This document shows positions 14,101 to 25,731 of a DNA stretch of 64,000 bases, in pieces. A program made the position numbers and the translations under genes. The DNA comes from Gordius sp. MW1 (taxonomy: Eukaryota > Nematomorpha > Gordioida > Gordea > Gordiidae). The notes under the pieces were generated by a model. That model was not told the DNA's origin. It saw only the letters and a program-made list of their open reading frames with translations, and did no database searches. The stretch's first letter is position 1; each line of letters starts with the position of its first letter. The DNA lies in the NCBI GenBank assembly GCA_964036665.1, contig OZ038531.1:8246168-8310167 (forward strand). Reading direction: 5' to 3'.

Positions 14101-14682
14101 GAAGGTTTTTAGGTCAAACCTTTAGGTTTAGTCTGTTTATGGGATGTCGACTAAAACCAAAGTTCGACCAAACAAAACGCAGCTGTTTTCACAACAATAG
14201 TAAACAACTTTATCAATATTCATACAGGCGACGTCAATTTAATAACGACAAGTAATAAAGCAAAACTAGCCGAGCCTAATAAAGACGTTTTATCACGAAG
14301 AAAACGAGAAGATCAAAGTGATCCGTTAGAGTATTCTTCGGACATTTCGGAGTATGAGCAGGATTATGAAAAGGACACATTTTCAGATCAAAATAAGGAT
14401 AAATCCATGGATTTATCCAACGCATTTAAATGGTTTCCAAGGCTTGGTTTATATAATAAGAGAGCAAGCGCTATGGGATTATCAAATGTGGATTGTCAGT
14501 ATACCAGAGAAAATTTACGAAGACTATTGGAAACTTTGGTGTCCGCTCGTAAGGCGGGTGACATAAATGGACTAATCGATTTATGTGGTCGTCGTACGAG
14601 GGCAGGATACCTCAAAACTGATATACGATTTTCGGGAAAAAAGAGAAATATGTTTAAAACAGAGATGAACGATTATTATTAA
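11186..14682 (+). CDS. Putative secreted peptide-hormone precursor, two exons
   Basis: Model: exon 1 at 11186-11366 and exon 2 at 14228-14682, joined in phase 1 (donor TTAG|GTAACG, acceptor TTCATACAG|GC), giving 211 residues. Residues 1-27 form a signal peptide: a basic start, then the hydrophobic core LILIIPVIIM and a likely cut after CHG. Exon 2 has a convertase site RRKR (84-87) followed by an acidic spacer of 50 residues up to KR (138-139). Next comes a 41-residue segment (140-180) with two Cys at 150 and 180, ending Gly-Arg-Arg. A 13-residue segment (184-196) follows, ending Gly-Lys-Lys-Arg. Gly before dibasic sites is the standard C-terminal amidation signal. The tail is NMFKTEMNDYY. 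I do not recognise the family. The 41-residue length with an amphipathic, Leu/Arg-rich middle recalls CRF/DH44-like hormones, but no diagnostic residues match. A start at the second Met is equally possible. Confidence 0.62.
12239..12737 (-). repeat. GC-rich hAT-like element, degraded, in intron
   Basis: It shares the GATTC..GCAATTCGGGCTTAATGA stretch and GGGCCGG-type blocks with the elements at 3000-3440 and 43716-44640. A CAGAGAC-like left terminus is present. The ends are decayed and approximate. It lies in the single intron of the peptide-precursor model. Confidence 0.5.
13986..14197. mobile_element. TA-site MITE with GTGTTGTAAAAACGGCTGG end
   Basis: The 212-bp element has terminal inverted repeats of about 30 bp with a few mismatches, including a shared TTTTGTTTGGTC block. 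TA flanks both ends (13984-13985 and 14198-14199), as expected of Tc1/mariner-type non-autonomous elements. Related copies lie at 49279-49435, 50434-50576 and 52402-52555. This copy ends only 30 nt before exon 2 of the peptide-precursor gene. Confidence 0.8.
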
Positions 14683-16498
14683 ATTTCTTTATCATACCAT
14701 TTAAATTTTATACGTGCTTATACTTAGAAATCGTATGTGTTTAACCCTTAATCGTTAAGTGTATCATTTTTTAAGACGTTTATATAAAAACTAGCATTAT
14801 TTTTGGAACATTGGTTTTAACCGTGCCACAATGGGTATAATTTGTTTCAAGCATTTCACTTAGTTTATAATTTGGATTTTATTAGGGTTGGGTCTGACTA
14901 TACATTAGGTGGCAAACATTGTAACCATGTTTAAAGTTGTTGAATAAATCTTATATAACCAATTAAAAATTGCATTTAAATCATTTTTAGCTTTAAACGC
15001 CATATTTAATAAAATTTTTTAGCATAACGATACAAATTAAGCACGGAACACTGGCTCGCAAACAACTCATCCATTATTCTTTGGATTTTAATTTTCTTTC
15101 CAAAATGTATTTTAAAGCCCCCATGTTGATTACAAAACCCACTCTCTCTATCTCGATGCGATCATTAAGTGAAAAATGTTTGCTTAGATGCAACACTTTG
15201 TTCTACCAGATAGGTAAATAAGAAATGGGAATTTTTAAGAGATGTTTGAGAGGGCAATCAATACTCTCGTTAGTGACATTTTGCTTCGTTTAAAGTGATA
15301 AACACCGCTACACAATTTTCTCTTTTATGAATATTTGTTACAAAGTATTGCTTATAGCTGGCTCAACTGTGTGTCAATTGGTGGCTATACACGCAAAATA
15401 ACTTTGCTCTTTTGAGACAAATTAATCATATATTTTTGTAAAATCTGAGGGGTGCTCATCAAGTGCTAGTCCTATCGATGCAAATAATTCGTAATAGGGC
15501 GTTTTCCAAATATAGGCTTTAATAATTTCCTTGAACAATATTTGCTCCGTGTGCAGTTGCATTTTAATAAAACAAAATTATTTTATGTTGCTTTTTAATA
15601 AATCGATCATAAGTTGTTGGGTGGGCGCATTCAGTATTAGCGTTTCGCCAGGTTTTAGGAACTCATAATAATCATACCTTCCACATCCCATTTAACAAAT
15701 TGTCCAGATTCTTCGTTTCTCACGTCAGAATCTCCATTTTTGAATTTTTTAACCATTCAAAGTACCATGCATATCCTGACCATAAACTTCGACAAGCATT
15801 ATTCTGTCGTTTTTTTAAAAAGATATAAATCTTAAGTTCTTCGCTAATCGCAGTATTTAGCCATAAATGGGACATGTTTTAGGCGCCACCAAAGTGGTTT
15901 GAATAACTAGGTAAGTACATCAAAGGCCAGGGACATCAAGGAACGAATTCCGGTTTATATTTATATACCTGGTACTAGTGGCGTTCTAGAAACCCGATTG
16001 TTTAACATATTGTTTGATGGGTATTAAAATACGATATTCAATTACATTTTTTCTAGACAATTGCTAGTCAGACCCGTATTTAGGATTTTTGTTATATAAG
16101 TTAAGAGGCCGACCATAATGCCCTTGCTTATATTTGATAATCGTGTCAAAAACACAAAACATATAACAAGTCTTACCAAAACATACATTTAAATTTTTTA
16201 TTAAATTATGTAACTAAAAACGACGCGTTTTATAAAATCGTATTTTAAATGTATAAATACGTTCCACAACTCAAGTACGAGCAATTTCATTCGCGACATT
16301 AAAAAAAAGTCTTAATGAAAAAAGTATGAAAATGTATTAATAAATATCCATTATATACAAAATATTAATTTAATTACTACAATGAATCTATATATAACTA
16401 TAACATTTATAAAAATGCTTATATATATCAAAATTGAGACTTTAAAAGTATTGACAATAAAAAAATAAAGATATGGTTTAAGGGAATATATAGGCGGA
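14683..16498. other. Intergenic, between convergent genes
   Basis: This separates the 3' ends of the peptide-precursor gene (+) and the hexosaminidase gene (-). An AATAAA on the + strand at 14943-14948 could serve the peptide gene. Nothing else was recognised. Confidence 0.45.
16197..16202 (-). terminator. Candidate poly(A) signal for hexosaminidase
   Basis: AATAAA on the minus strand, about 300 nt beyond the stop codon at 16499. In AT-rich DNA this hexamer is frequent, so use is uncertain. Confidence 0.3.
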
Positions 16499-19400
16499 TC
16501 AAGCAAGTTCGCTCTGGCAATACCCAGGCCCCAAAATTGGTTGAGCAGGAATACCAAGTCTATAATTGGAGAAATAATATACATGAGAACTCTATATATT
16601 ATTTAGGAATATCATATAATCTAGAATGAATTATATTTTAAAAACCAAACAAATTTAATTGAAATATCAAGTAGTACATGGTGATTGTACAATGGAACAA
16701 AAGAATTTACTTAATCATTCGACATCTCTGTTCTTGGAGACGAGATGCAGCTTCAGTCGCGTTATCATAGTAATTTGGACTCCACAATCTTTCAGCCACC
16801 GCCGATGCTCTCGGCCTTTAATATAAAAATTACAAAAAAAAATTTTTATAGCTTATAATCTGTTACCATAAAAAACAGTATTCTCATAGCATATAAATGA
16901 TTAAAATGCAATTCGTCAAATAAAAGTATGCATTAATATACCATCCTTAGCAACATAGTTAAAAGAATTATCACATATTTTTTTAGTTTCATATTACAAG
17001 ATAAAAACTTATTTCCCATCTAAATATTAGTCATTGACACACAATTAACTTTAAAGGGGGACATTAGGAATACTTATTAAAACAATATAAAATAAACAAA
17101 AAATATTAATAAAATTATTTTAAAAACCATATGAGAAACTAAATATAATTAATGGTATAAAATTATCGAGAAGTAGCTTAAATACCACAAGCGGCTCAAT
17201 AGGTTTGTTGCGTCCACGTATTCACCCCACAAACAAGCTTCCCCTCCAAGAATCAAGCTTTGTTCATCGTCGGTTACTAATTAAAACGTCGAAAGGCGGT
17301 GTTAATATTTTATTCAGCAATTATTTGTAGGCAGAACCTCGCTCAAAAAATGTGTAAGGTTCTAAAATACCTTTAAAAGTAGCACAAAGTTTGATAATTC
17401 ATATTAAACAAAAAAAACACTAAATAAAATGAAAATCCAGTTAGAATTAGGCCATACTATATTTGTAGGCTAAAGGTGAAAAACTTTAAAATATGTATTA
17501 CATTTCAATAGAATAGAGAGATTGTTTACCCTAAAAATAATAATATTTAAATAGCATCTTTTTTGAAAATAAAATGAAATATTAGCGCGAGTCTTATAAA
17601 AAGCTATGCCCTGGGTAATTAAGAGTGTTCAGTTACTTTATAAGTTTTGAACTCGGGCAAAAACTAATCAAGTCATTTCAATTACAATTGAGTCCGTCTA
17701 GCGGTTCGGTTAAATAATACGTCTTCCAGTCTGCCCCGTACGATATGTAATCTAGGTACCACGGCGAAGATAGTATAACTGAATGACCGGATTTGACAAC
17801 TTTGCGAATCTCCTTCGTCCAATCCACTCTTTTCCAAATGTGAACAGTGGCGTCCGGCCCAAGCTAAATCGTCATAGATTGCCCACACAAAACATTAACT
17901 TTCACTTATCAAAAACATTTTAAAGGCAAATTTGCAAAATCCTCAATTAAAAGTGACTATATAGCCCCTTTCCAGAAAATTAAGCTCAACATTCTATAAT
18001 AACAAATGTCTCCGAATTAAATGAAGTTAAAGGTATAAAAAATGGCTTGTTGGTCAAATTAAGGATGTTATTTTGTAGACCAGTGTGATTATAAAGATCG
18101 CAGTTTTCTAAAATATTTCCAGACGTGTATTTTATGAAAAAAGTTTGTAAAAATAAATTGATGTACCTTGAGTCCATTGTCGAATATTTCTTGCCACACA
18201 ACATATCGCCTACTGTGATCTTTGTTCCGGAGCATGGACATGAGCCGGTTTATGTAATAGTTTTCTAACAAGGCGAAACTATTGTTCCAATTCTGCTCCC
18301 GCATAAATTTTTGTATCGCCGGATTCGAGGCCCTAAGATTCAACATATTAAAAAAAATTATAAGTTTATCATGTAATTTTAGATTTAGAGTTTAATGGGT
18401 TTATCCGTTTTAACGAGTCTTTAATTTCACCCCTTGAACAAATAACTTTCAGAACTATACTAATTGCTTAAAAAGGAATTCCCATTAATGTTCTGCAACC
18501 TAGCAGAACAAAAGTATACTTAAAAACATATCACTCCTTATATAAATATTGGATCTTATCAAAACTTATGATATGCTATTACATAATTGCTTAAATATTT
18601 TAAAAGGTAATACCCCGCATGTTATATCACATTTTTAAGAGGGGTTAGCCATAACCATAAGGGGGTTTATTATAGCAACAAGACCATTCTAGCTTAGACT
18701 GAGACAACTTTGAATCTTTTAAAAAGTTAAACGACGAATAAACACATTCCTAAACACTTGGCAACGTGAATAAGAGATGGAGGCAAGATCAAAGGAAGCC
18801 TGAATTCATCACATGTGACAAGATATACATTTCTATGCCAAGCTTTTAAAATCCCTTTGAAAATTCAATTTATGTGCACTGAAATCCTTCACGCGGCTCA
18901 TTTACTTTGAAATTTAAAGCCAAGGCAACCTATCCAATTACGTATATTTTAAATCTCATGACGTGCAACTCAATTTTTTTCGCAGAAAATGGCATTTATT
19001 TAATTCAAAAAATAAAAACTCCCAACTTAGAAAAGTTAATGTGGTCGGATGTGTTTTTGGCTAAAGGTCGAGCCATTTTAAGTCTTCTTTGATGTATGAG
19101 TTATTAAGCTACTAAGTCAATTTAGAAAATTAAGATAAATCATCCAACTTGAGAAAATTATGAGTAATTAAGTAACACAAAAAAGTGGACCCATTTAGTA
19201 GGCTTTTCATATTTATCACTTACTCTTAATTTGCGGCAGGCTATAACCTATTTATAAACAATGACATTAGAAAGTGGGTTTTATTAATAATCTCATAGCA
19301 TTGATATATAAAGTGGGAGGAAAAGGGCCTCTAAATTTCGGGCCAAACATTTCTGATATAATTGAATTATCATAAAAACAAATAAAACACCTATGGGCGT

Positions 19401-22400
19401 AGCCAGGATTGGAATTAGAGGGGGACAATAATGATTTATGAAGGGGCAAATGATCATTTTTTAAAATTTTAGCCATAATTTTAATAAATTTCATCAAATT
19501 TTTGATTTAAAAGGGGGCAGCCGCCCCTCCCTTAGCTACGCCCATGAAAAGACCTATGTATAAAAATTTTAAAATAGCCGTTTATCACCATTTATAAGCG
19601 GTATAAAAGTGAGAATATTATAAGCTTAACCAAATATTTTCAGATCCTATGTTTAAAGCAAAACTTTATATTTCACATAAAAGCCCGTTAAAATTGAGTG
19701 ATAAAAAAGACAGGTTACCAGCAACTAAAGATAACTTCGTCGCCGCCCAAATGCAGGTAAGATTCTGGGAACCTTCGGAAAATTTCGTCAAAAAATTTGT
19801 CGAGAAATTGGTAAGTAGTGTTGGCGATGGGATTGATGGGACCACTCAGGGATTCAGCTACGAATTTATTCCTGTGATCTTTGTGGTAGCAAGTTGTGAG
19901 AAGTTCGGGATGCCCTTCGCCCCAAGACAAGGTGTGTCCTAGGTGTCGATTCAATGTTTAGATAATACACTAATCATTTATCATTTTTAAAAAAATACAT
20001 GTTTTGTTAATATGAAAGAAAGAAATAAAAAAAAGTTAATAATCATAAATATTTGGAAAACATTCCGCTATTGCTATTGAATTATATTTAAAGATGGTAA
20101 TGTCGATTTTCTGTCTTATAAAATAACGAATCGCGATTATCATGGGATAGTAAAGAAATTTGTTTCCCTATTTTTTTTTAAAATAATTTCTAGGGCTTGG
20201 GGGGCCAACGGTTGTGAGGTGGTTGTCGCAATGGGACAAAAAATTATAGTATTAATATGGGTTAATTAAAACGCGTTATATTTGAACATTTTGATTATTG
20301 AAGTAGGTAAATAAATATCTTAGTGTATCCCAGCTCAAAAGTAGATTACTAGAAGGGACTTTATTGAGAACGCATGCATCTCTAATTCTTTTAGCCGTAA
20401 AGTACTCATAGAATGAGTTCTCACATCGTTTATAAAAATATCATTCAATGCTGAAAATTAAATTTATAAAAGACTGACCATAACACAGGTCGAATGAGGT
20501 TTTTGAAGACATTTAATTTTAAGCCGTTTTCTTGACAACAAAAAGGAAGTTCCTAAATTTCGACAATTATTATCAAAAATAAATTTTAGTTGTGGTTACA
20601 ACCTAAATACATTATCTTAAATCATAACTAAAAATCCGTATAGAAACTTGATCAAGCAAAAAACTCAAAATATAATCTTCAATTAATCGCACATTATAAA
20701 GATTTAACAGTCAGTCCCAGGTCAAAATTTACCAACAAAGGTTAAAAGCCAGTGTAGTATACTTTTTTTAAAGCTAATAAAGGATCATTTGTAAATCATT
20801 TTATATTGATTCATGCTATCATTACAATTATTTTGCAGGTCCCCCCTAGGCAAGTGTAGTTAGAAGCGCGATAATTTATAAAGAGCTTATTGATAGCGAT
20901 CAATCAAGCAAGACAAAACAGCCCCGAAAGAGTGTATTCATTTGCAAATAAATGCAAAATAAATTTATCTCCACACAAACACACACCCCCCCCCCGCCCA
21001 TGCACATGCTATCATGAATTGGATAGGCCGAGCTAATTACTATCTAATTGTAGCAAATAAGGGGGAGGGGCGCGCAGGTGTTACAATAAAAATAGAAAAA
21101 CACTAAAAAGGACGTGTATTAATATCAAAGAGGGCGATATCATATCATATCGATACATGATGATGTAACATAAATATAAATTGCTTTAGATTAGGGGGGT
21201 GGGCAAAAGTCTCAATTTAATTGGGGGCAATACGATAATTTGTACAAACTTTAATAATCACGATTTCGATATAAAAGATTTTTAAATTTAAAGGGGGGGG
21301 GCACCTGCCCCTATTGAACCCCCACCCTCCCCTGGCTAAGCTCATAAAAATAAATGCCCCAATTAAGAAAAAACTCTACGATCTGCGCGAGCCTAAGGTG
21401 GACAATTAGATGGCAAGACTCAACAAAAACATATATACATTGTCACGCTGTGTTAGTGTTAAACAAAACATTACGTCATACAAGACCAATGTTTATTAGT
21501 GTGTCACTCACTAACTTTTAAATTAATTTTAAAGTTTAGCGCGGAAAAATAACATTAAGTCAACCAATTAATATCATATTTTGTTTTTAAAAAATGTGTC
21601 AAATTTCGAGATTAATCAAGCATAAATTACAGCAATGAGCAACAACTGACCTGGGGTATCGAATTCCATCATCACTCTAATGCCTCGGTATCGGGCTTCT
21701 TCCAACACATTTTTCACATCGTGAGTAGTATAGTAATGGTCATTGCTGTAAGCACCCTGGAAAAATAATTAAGCTTACATGAGTTCCTACACACTAATCA
21801 AATTAGAGAACTGCACGGGTGACCCGAACCCCGACCAAACCCCGAAGTCGAGTTCGGGTTGAAAAAAAGTGACTTTACAAGTCTCTAAATCAAATTTGTT
21901 TCCAATAGTGAGGTTTTTCAATATGCGCACTTGAGCAACGAAAAACTGCAAATTTTTTACCACTCCTTTCGCAATACAAATTAAATCGTAAGCGATATCG
22001 ATTGAAATCACGTTTTAATGAGCGGATATTTGAAAAAAGCTACCTAAAAGTTATGTTAATTTCATTAACATTGTTTAGTAAAATAAAATAGGCTCAAGTT
22101 TATGCATATAGTTAGATTATTCAAGTTTACGTTTTTACAGTTATGATTAAGACACTTTTCAAAGATTTATAGTTGGTCCAAAAAACAGTAGGCGCCAAAG
22201 ACCCTAAGGCCTTTTTACTCCACCCCAAATATCATTTTAAAATTACCAAAACAAATTTGACCCTTGGTATATGATTAAATTTCTATTTCTCAGGCAAAAT
22301 AATGAACAGAGTCAATTGGTTGGCACTTAACAAAAATATTTTAACAAATCCTACATCAATGATCCTTCTAATATTAAACATCTCGAATGAGGTTAAGTCA

Positions 22401-24347
22401 AAATCAGGCCTGCAGTATTTTATAAATTGCACTTAAATAGAAACTCATACAATAAAAATCAAAAATAAAGTATTTAATAAAACAAACAAATAATTTTAAA
22501 AGTAAAGGGGAAAAACCTTCTGGCTCAAGTCTGGATAGGCTTCGCTGAAGAAGGGAAAAGATTGGTCATCTACTATGTGCCAATGGAAAACGTTCATTTT
22601 GTTCTGAGCCATTGCCTCCTAAAGGAATCACCGAAAAACAAAAAGGTGAAACTAAGAACTATTAAAACAATTGAAAACAATAACATTTATTTCTAATTAA
22701 AAAAGTAATTTAAATTTCTCTCACACATATGTTTTGGTGTTATGTGATCAAAGCTATTTCAATAATCTTTTAACCATATGTTGGTTAATTAATATGTTTA
22801 TTTTAGGTTCGTTAAACTAACACAAAAGGTACAAATTAAAAGATAAATCATCACAATTTTGCATGCTATTGTATCTTCATGAAGTAAAAAGCTACCATCC
22901 AAACTTTGTTTTTCAAACAAAAAAATGGTTAGTCGACTTAAGAAAAAAATGAGCAAAAAACCTAATTTGTTATTTATATAAAACAATTTTTAGTATTAAC
23001 AAATTAGACAATGATAAACCTTTAACAGTTTTAGATAGTAACATAGGATGCCCTAAGTTATTTAAAATAATTAATATAAAGGGATATTATTAAAAAATCT
23101 ATATCAGCCTATTTTTATGACAATTTAAAGCAGGATTTAATAAATCAACGAGCATTCCTACGTAAAATTTAGTAGAAAATAAACTCAAAATAAAATATAA
23201 AGTCATACTTAATAGTAATATTATGGCAGAACCAATAGCCTATAATTGATTTAAGTTTCAAACTATACTAAATGATATCTTGCAGTGACTATGTGTAATA
23301 TAACTTTTTCATTTTATTGACTTTATCTTGAATACACAAACATAAGGATTGCAAAATCCAAAAACTTAGGTGCTTTTATAATTTTGACTTATAAATAAAC
23401 AAAAAACAAAATGTATATTAGAATCACCAAAAAAAGCAGTTCCTTTAAGTATTAGATATTGTGTGCCTTTGTTAAGCTCTTTATCCAGCATTAAATATTA
23501 AAATTTCAATTTGTTAATTTAAAATCAAATAAATAAACAAAATTTACCAAATTTTGTATAATGACAGATGGTTGCAAAAAATGTCTAGATGTATCAAGCA
23601 AAATTCCTCTGTGTGGGTACCTAGGGCTATCAACAACATCAGTGACATTCATCATGAAACTACCACGATTATCATCCCAATGCAAAAGATGAGTAACAGT
23701 TTCAAGAGCTCTAATCACACCCCATACGGCTTCAGCTTTGATTGTTATTATACCATAATCATTCACTGTAAAATTATCTAAATACGCAAATGTATTTGTT
23801 ATTATGAGTACTAAGTGTTTTTATAAAATTAATGGGAAAACATTTATTAATTTGTTTAACCAACCAATAGCATTTATACTCAACTAAATAAAATGTTTTC
23901 ATTTGGCACATTTATATTGTGTAAAAATTAAAGTAATAAAAAAATATTATAAGGAAAAGATAGTCACTTACAAGCCTCATTCATATTTGCATGAGGCCAA
24001 TCTTCACATATAGAATATTCCATTTTTATAATGGTAAAATCTTCACCCTGAACATAATCCACCCTATTTGTTAAAATTCTGTCACCAGCCAAACGATATA
24101 TGTTAGTCAAAATTCTTTTTACAGCTAATTCAAGCACTTCACAATATAATGAATTGTGAACACTTATAGAATGGGGGTTAACAACAATAAATTGTTCAAC
24201 GCTTTCCATGTATAAAGGTGTTGGCCAGGGTTGACCACCTGTGCCAGGAATAGGATGATTATATATGGCTTTGAAATCATCGGCATATAATTCATAGGAT
24301 AAATTAAGGAAGAGCGATAAAAACGTTATAAATATCAAAAGTAGCAT
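16499..24347 (-). CDS. HEXA: Beta-hexosaminidase (GH20), ten exons, complete
   Basis: The enzyme removes terminal N-acetylhexosamine from glycans and glycolipids in lysosomes or outside the cell. Exons on the minus strand: 24347-23972, 23765-23548, 22618-22517, 21756-21651, 19938-19719, 18332-18167, 17863-17686, 17276-17186, 16815-16711, 16559-16499. All junctions are GT/AG and keep phase, giving 540 residues (human HEXA has 529, HEXB 556). A signal peptide ([20 protein letters not shown]) starts the protein. The N-terminal domain has GQPWPTP. The barrel shows [46 protein letters not shown], the catalytic HLGGDEV (Asp334-Glu335), [21 protein letters not shown] and [13 protein letters not shown]. 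Asn-X-Ser/Thr sites include NVT, NTT, NNS and NAT. The ORF seems to stop after RCRMIK, but a donor overlaps that stop and a 61-nt last exon adds the family-typical GIPAQP..GPGYC end. Whether it acts like the alpha or beta subunit cannot be told. Confidence 0.95.
19392..19546. mobile_element. Small hAT-like MITE (GTAGCC family) in hexosaminidase intron 5
   Basis: The ends are TATGGGCGTAGCCA and TAGCTACGCCCATG. The flanks AAAACACC (19384-19391) and AAAAGACC (19547-19554) match in 7 of 8 positions. It is 155 bp, non-coding. Confidence 0.82.
21190..21347. repeat. Decayed GTAGCC-family copy in hexosaminidase intron 4
   Basis: GGGGGGTGGGCAAAAG at the left and CCTGGCTAAGCTCAT at the right, with G-rich and C-rich inner blocks, resemble the family. 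The termini are too worn for an exact end or target duplication. Confidence 0.45.
21804..21887. mobile_element. 84-bp micro-MITE with perfect 8-bp target duplication
   Basis: It starts TAGAGAACTGC and ends GTCTCTA, and is flanked on both sides by AATCAAAT (21796-21803 and 21888-21895). TAGAG/CTCTA ends with an 8-bp duplication fit hAT transposition. Inside are GACCCGAACCCCGACC and GTTCGGGTTG blocks and an AGTGACTTTACAAG stretch shared with 28110-28245. It lies in hexosaminidase intron 3, about 47 nt upstream of exon 4 on the transcribed strand. Confidence 0.82.
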
Positions 24348-24402
24348 CGTAAAATTTAAAATAAGTTTAAATAACACAGTTCACGCGTTTAAGACATTTG
24401 CC

Positions 24403-24408
24403 TTTATA
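24403..24408 (-). promoter_or_regulatory. TATA-like box of hexosaminidase
   Basis: TATAAA followed by GG on the minus strand, 56-61 nt upstream of the start codon at 24347. This spacing would put initiation near 24375 with a very short 5' leader. The assignment is inference from position and sequence. Confidence 0.5.
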
Positions 24409-24437
24409 CTACATGAATGACCATCTCGCCGGAACTA

Positions 24438-25729
24438 TTAGGTTGAGGAAAAAGTTCGTAGAGTTTTTATGAAAGTCTTTTATTTAACGATTATTTATTG
24501 TTATAACAATAACTTATTCAATAATATATTCGCCGTTGCTGTTTACGACCTCCTCCCACCTTTTGACCAATTTTTCAATGCCATTACGCCAAAAATCGAC
24601 CGGTCTGGTATCGAAGAAGTCGTTGAGCCATTTTTTAAGGCTTTCTACATTGTCCAAGGTAACGCCCCTCATATGGTTCGAGAGAGAGCGGAAAAGATGG
24701 TAATCCGTAGGCGCAAGGTCCGGAGAATATGGTGGATGCTGAAGGACCTCCCATTCGAGCTCTTGGAGTGCGGCTTTTACGACTTGAGCAACATAGGGCC
24801 TTGCGTTGTCGTGAAGGAGTATGGTCTGGCCTTGTCGATGGGGTCTTTTGAGTCGAATAGCCTCATTCACGCGGTGTAGCTGGGATATATAGAGCTCCTT
24901 GTTGACCGTGGCATTCCTTTCCAGAATTTCCCAATCCCGAATGCCCTCCCACTCCCACCAAACGCAGATCATGGTCTTTTTTGGATGAAGGTCAGGCTTG
25001 AACCTCGGCTTTGTAGTCGCTCCAGGAGCCACTAACTCCTTTCTTTGCCTCAAATTTAGGTACAAACACCATTTCTCATCTCCCGTCACGATTCGGTACA
25101 AAAAGCGCTGTTTATGACCGCGGGTTGCTCGATGACGGGCGAGATGTTGAGAAGCAATTTGAAGGCGATTTTCTTTGTGGGTTTCGTTAAGCTCGTGAGG
25201 GATTTAAGATCCCAATTTTTTGGCAAATCCCATCGAATGAAGATGATTTAGGATGGTTTTCTGATCGACCTTCATTATTTCCGCCAATTCACGACTTGTT
25301 TGGCGACCGTCCTCCTTCAAAAGTGCTCTGAGACACTCTTCGTCGAATTCCCAGGGTCTTCCGCTACGACTTGTCAGCGATGTCAAAATCACCATTTTTG
25401 AACTTTGCGAACCATTTTTGTGCTGTAGACCCAACTATGACACCTTGTCCGTATACTTTACAAATGTCTCGGGCTGTTTCAGCAGCGTTTTGACCACGAT
25501 GTAAAGCGAAGAATAGCAGGTGTCGAAAATGTTAATTTTTACCGTTTGGATACTCCATTTTGACGTCGCGAAAGTTATAAAAAACTTAATTTCTTAAAAT
25601 CACTATTGGCACAATTCTGTAGAGGGGAAAGAGTTCTACTTAAAGAATATTATATAATTCATCAGAGCAAAAAATCGATAAAATATTGCAGCATGTGTTG
25701 CACCCTACCGAACTTTCTCCTCAACCCAA
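24438..25729 (-). mobile_element. Mariner (DD34D) transposon, full length, inactive
   Basis: The terminal inverted repeats are TTAGGTTGAGGAAAAAGTTC at the left and, read inward from the right, TTGGGTTGAGGAGAAAGTTC. A TA duplication flanks them at 24436-24437 and 25730-25731. The length of 1,292 bp is normal for mariner. The single transposase gene reads on the minus strand. The insertion lies immediately upstream of the hexosaminidase core promoter. Confidence 0.95.
24514..25558 (-). pseudogene. Mariner transposase, broken in the N-terminal half
   Basis: The enzyme cuts and pastes the element at TA sites. The Met is at 25558. The N-terminal helix-turn-helix region is recognisable (GQNAAETARDI, WFAKFKNGDFDI, then SGRPWEFDEE). 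The catalytic half (24514-25101) is a single open frame of 195 residues. It has TGDEKW, HDNARPY and YSPDLAPTDYHLF, with Asp98 and Asp133 of that frame separated by exactly 34 residues, hence DD34D. A stop codon near residue 9 and frame changes between 25385 and 25100 break the N-terminal half. The catalytic triad itself is intact. Confidence 0.93.
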
Positions 25730-25731
25730 TA

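Noticed and set aside
19649-19942. 97-codon + strand open frame
   Set aside because: It is the antisense of hexosaminidase exon 5, which has the catalytic HLGGDEV and correct splice sites.
24469-24879. 136-codon + strand open frame
   Set aside because: It is the antisense of the mariner transposase catalytic half.
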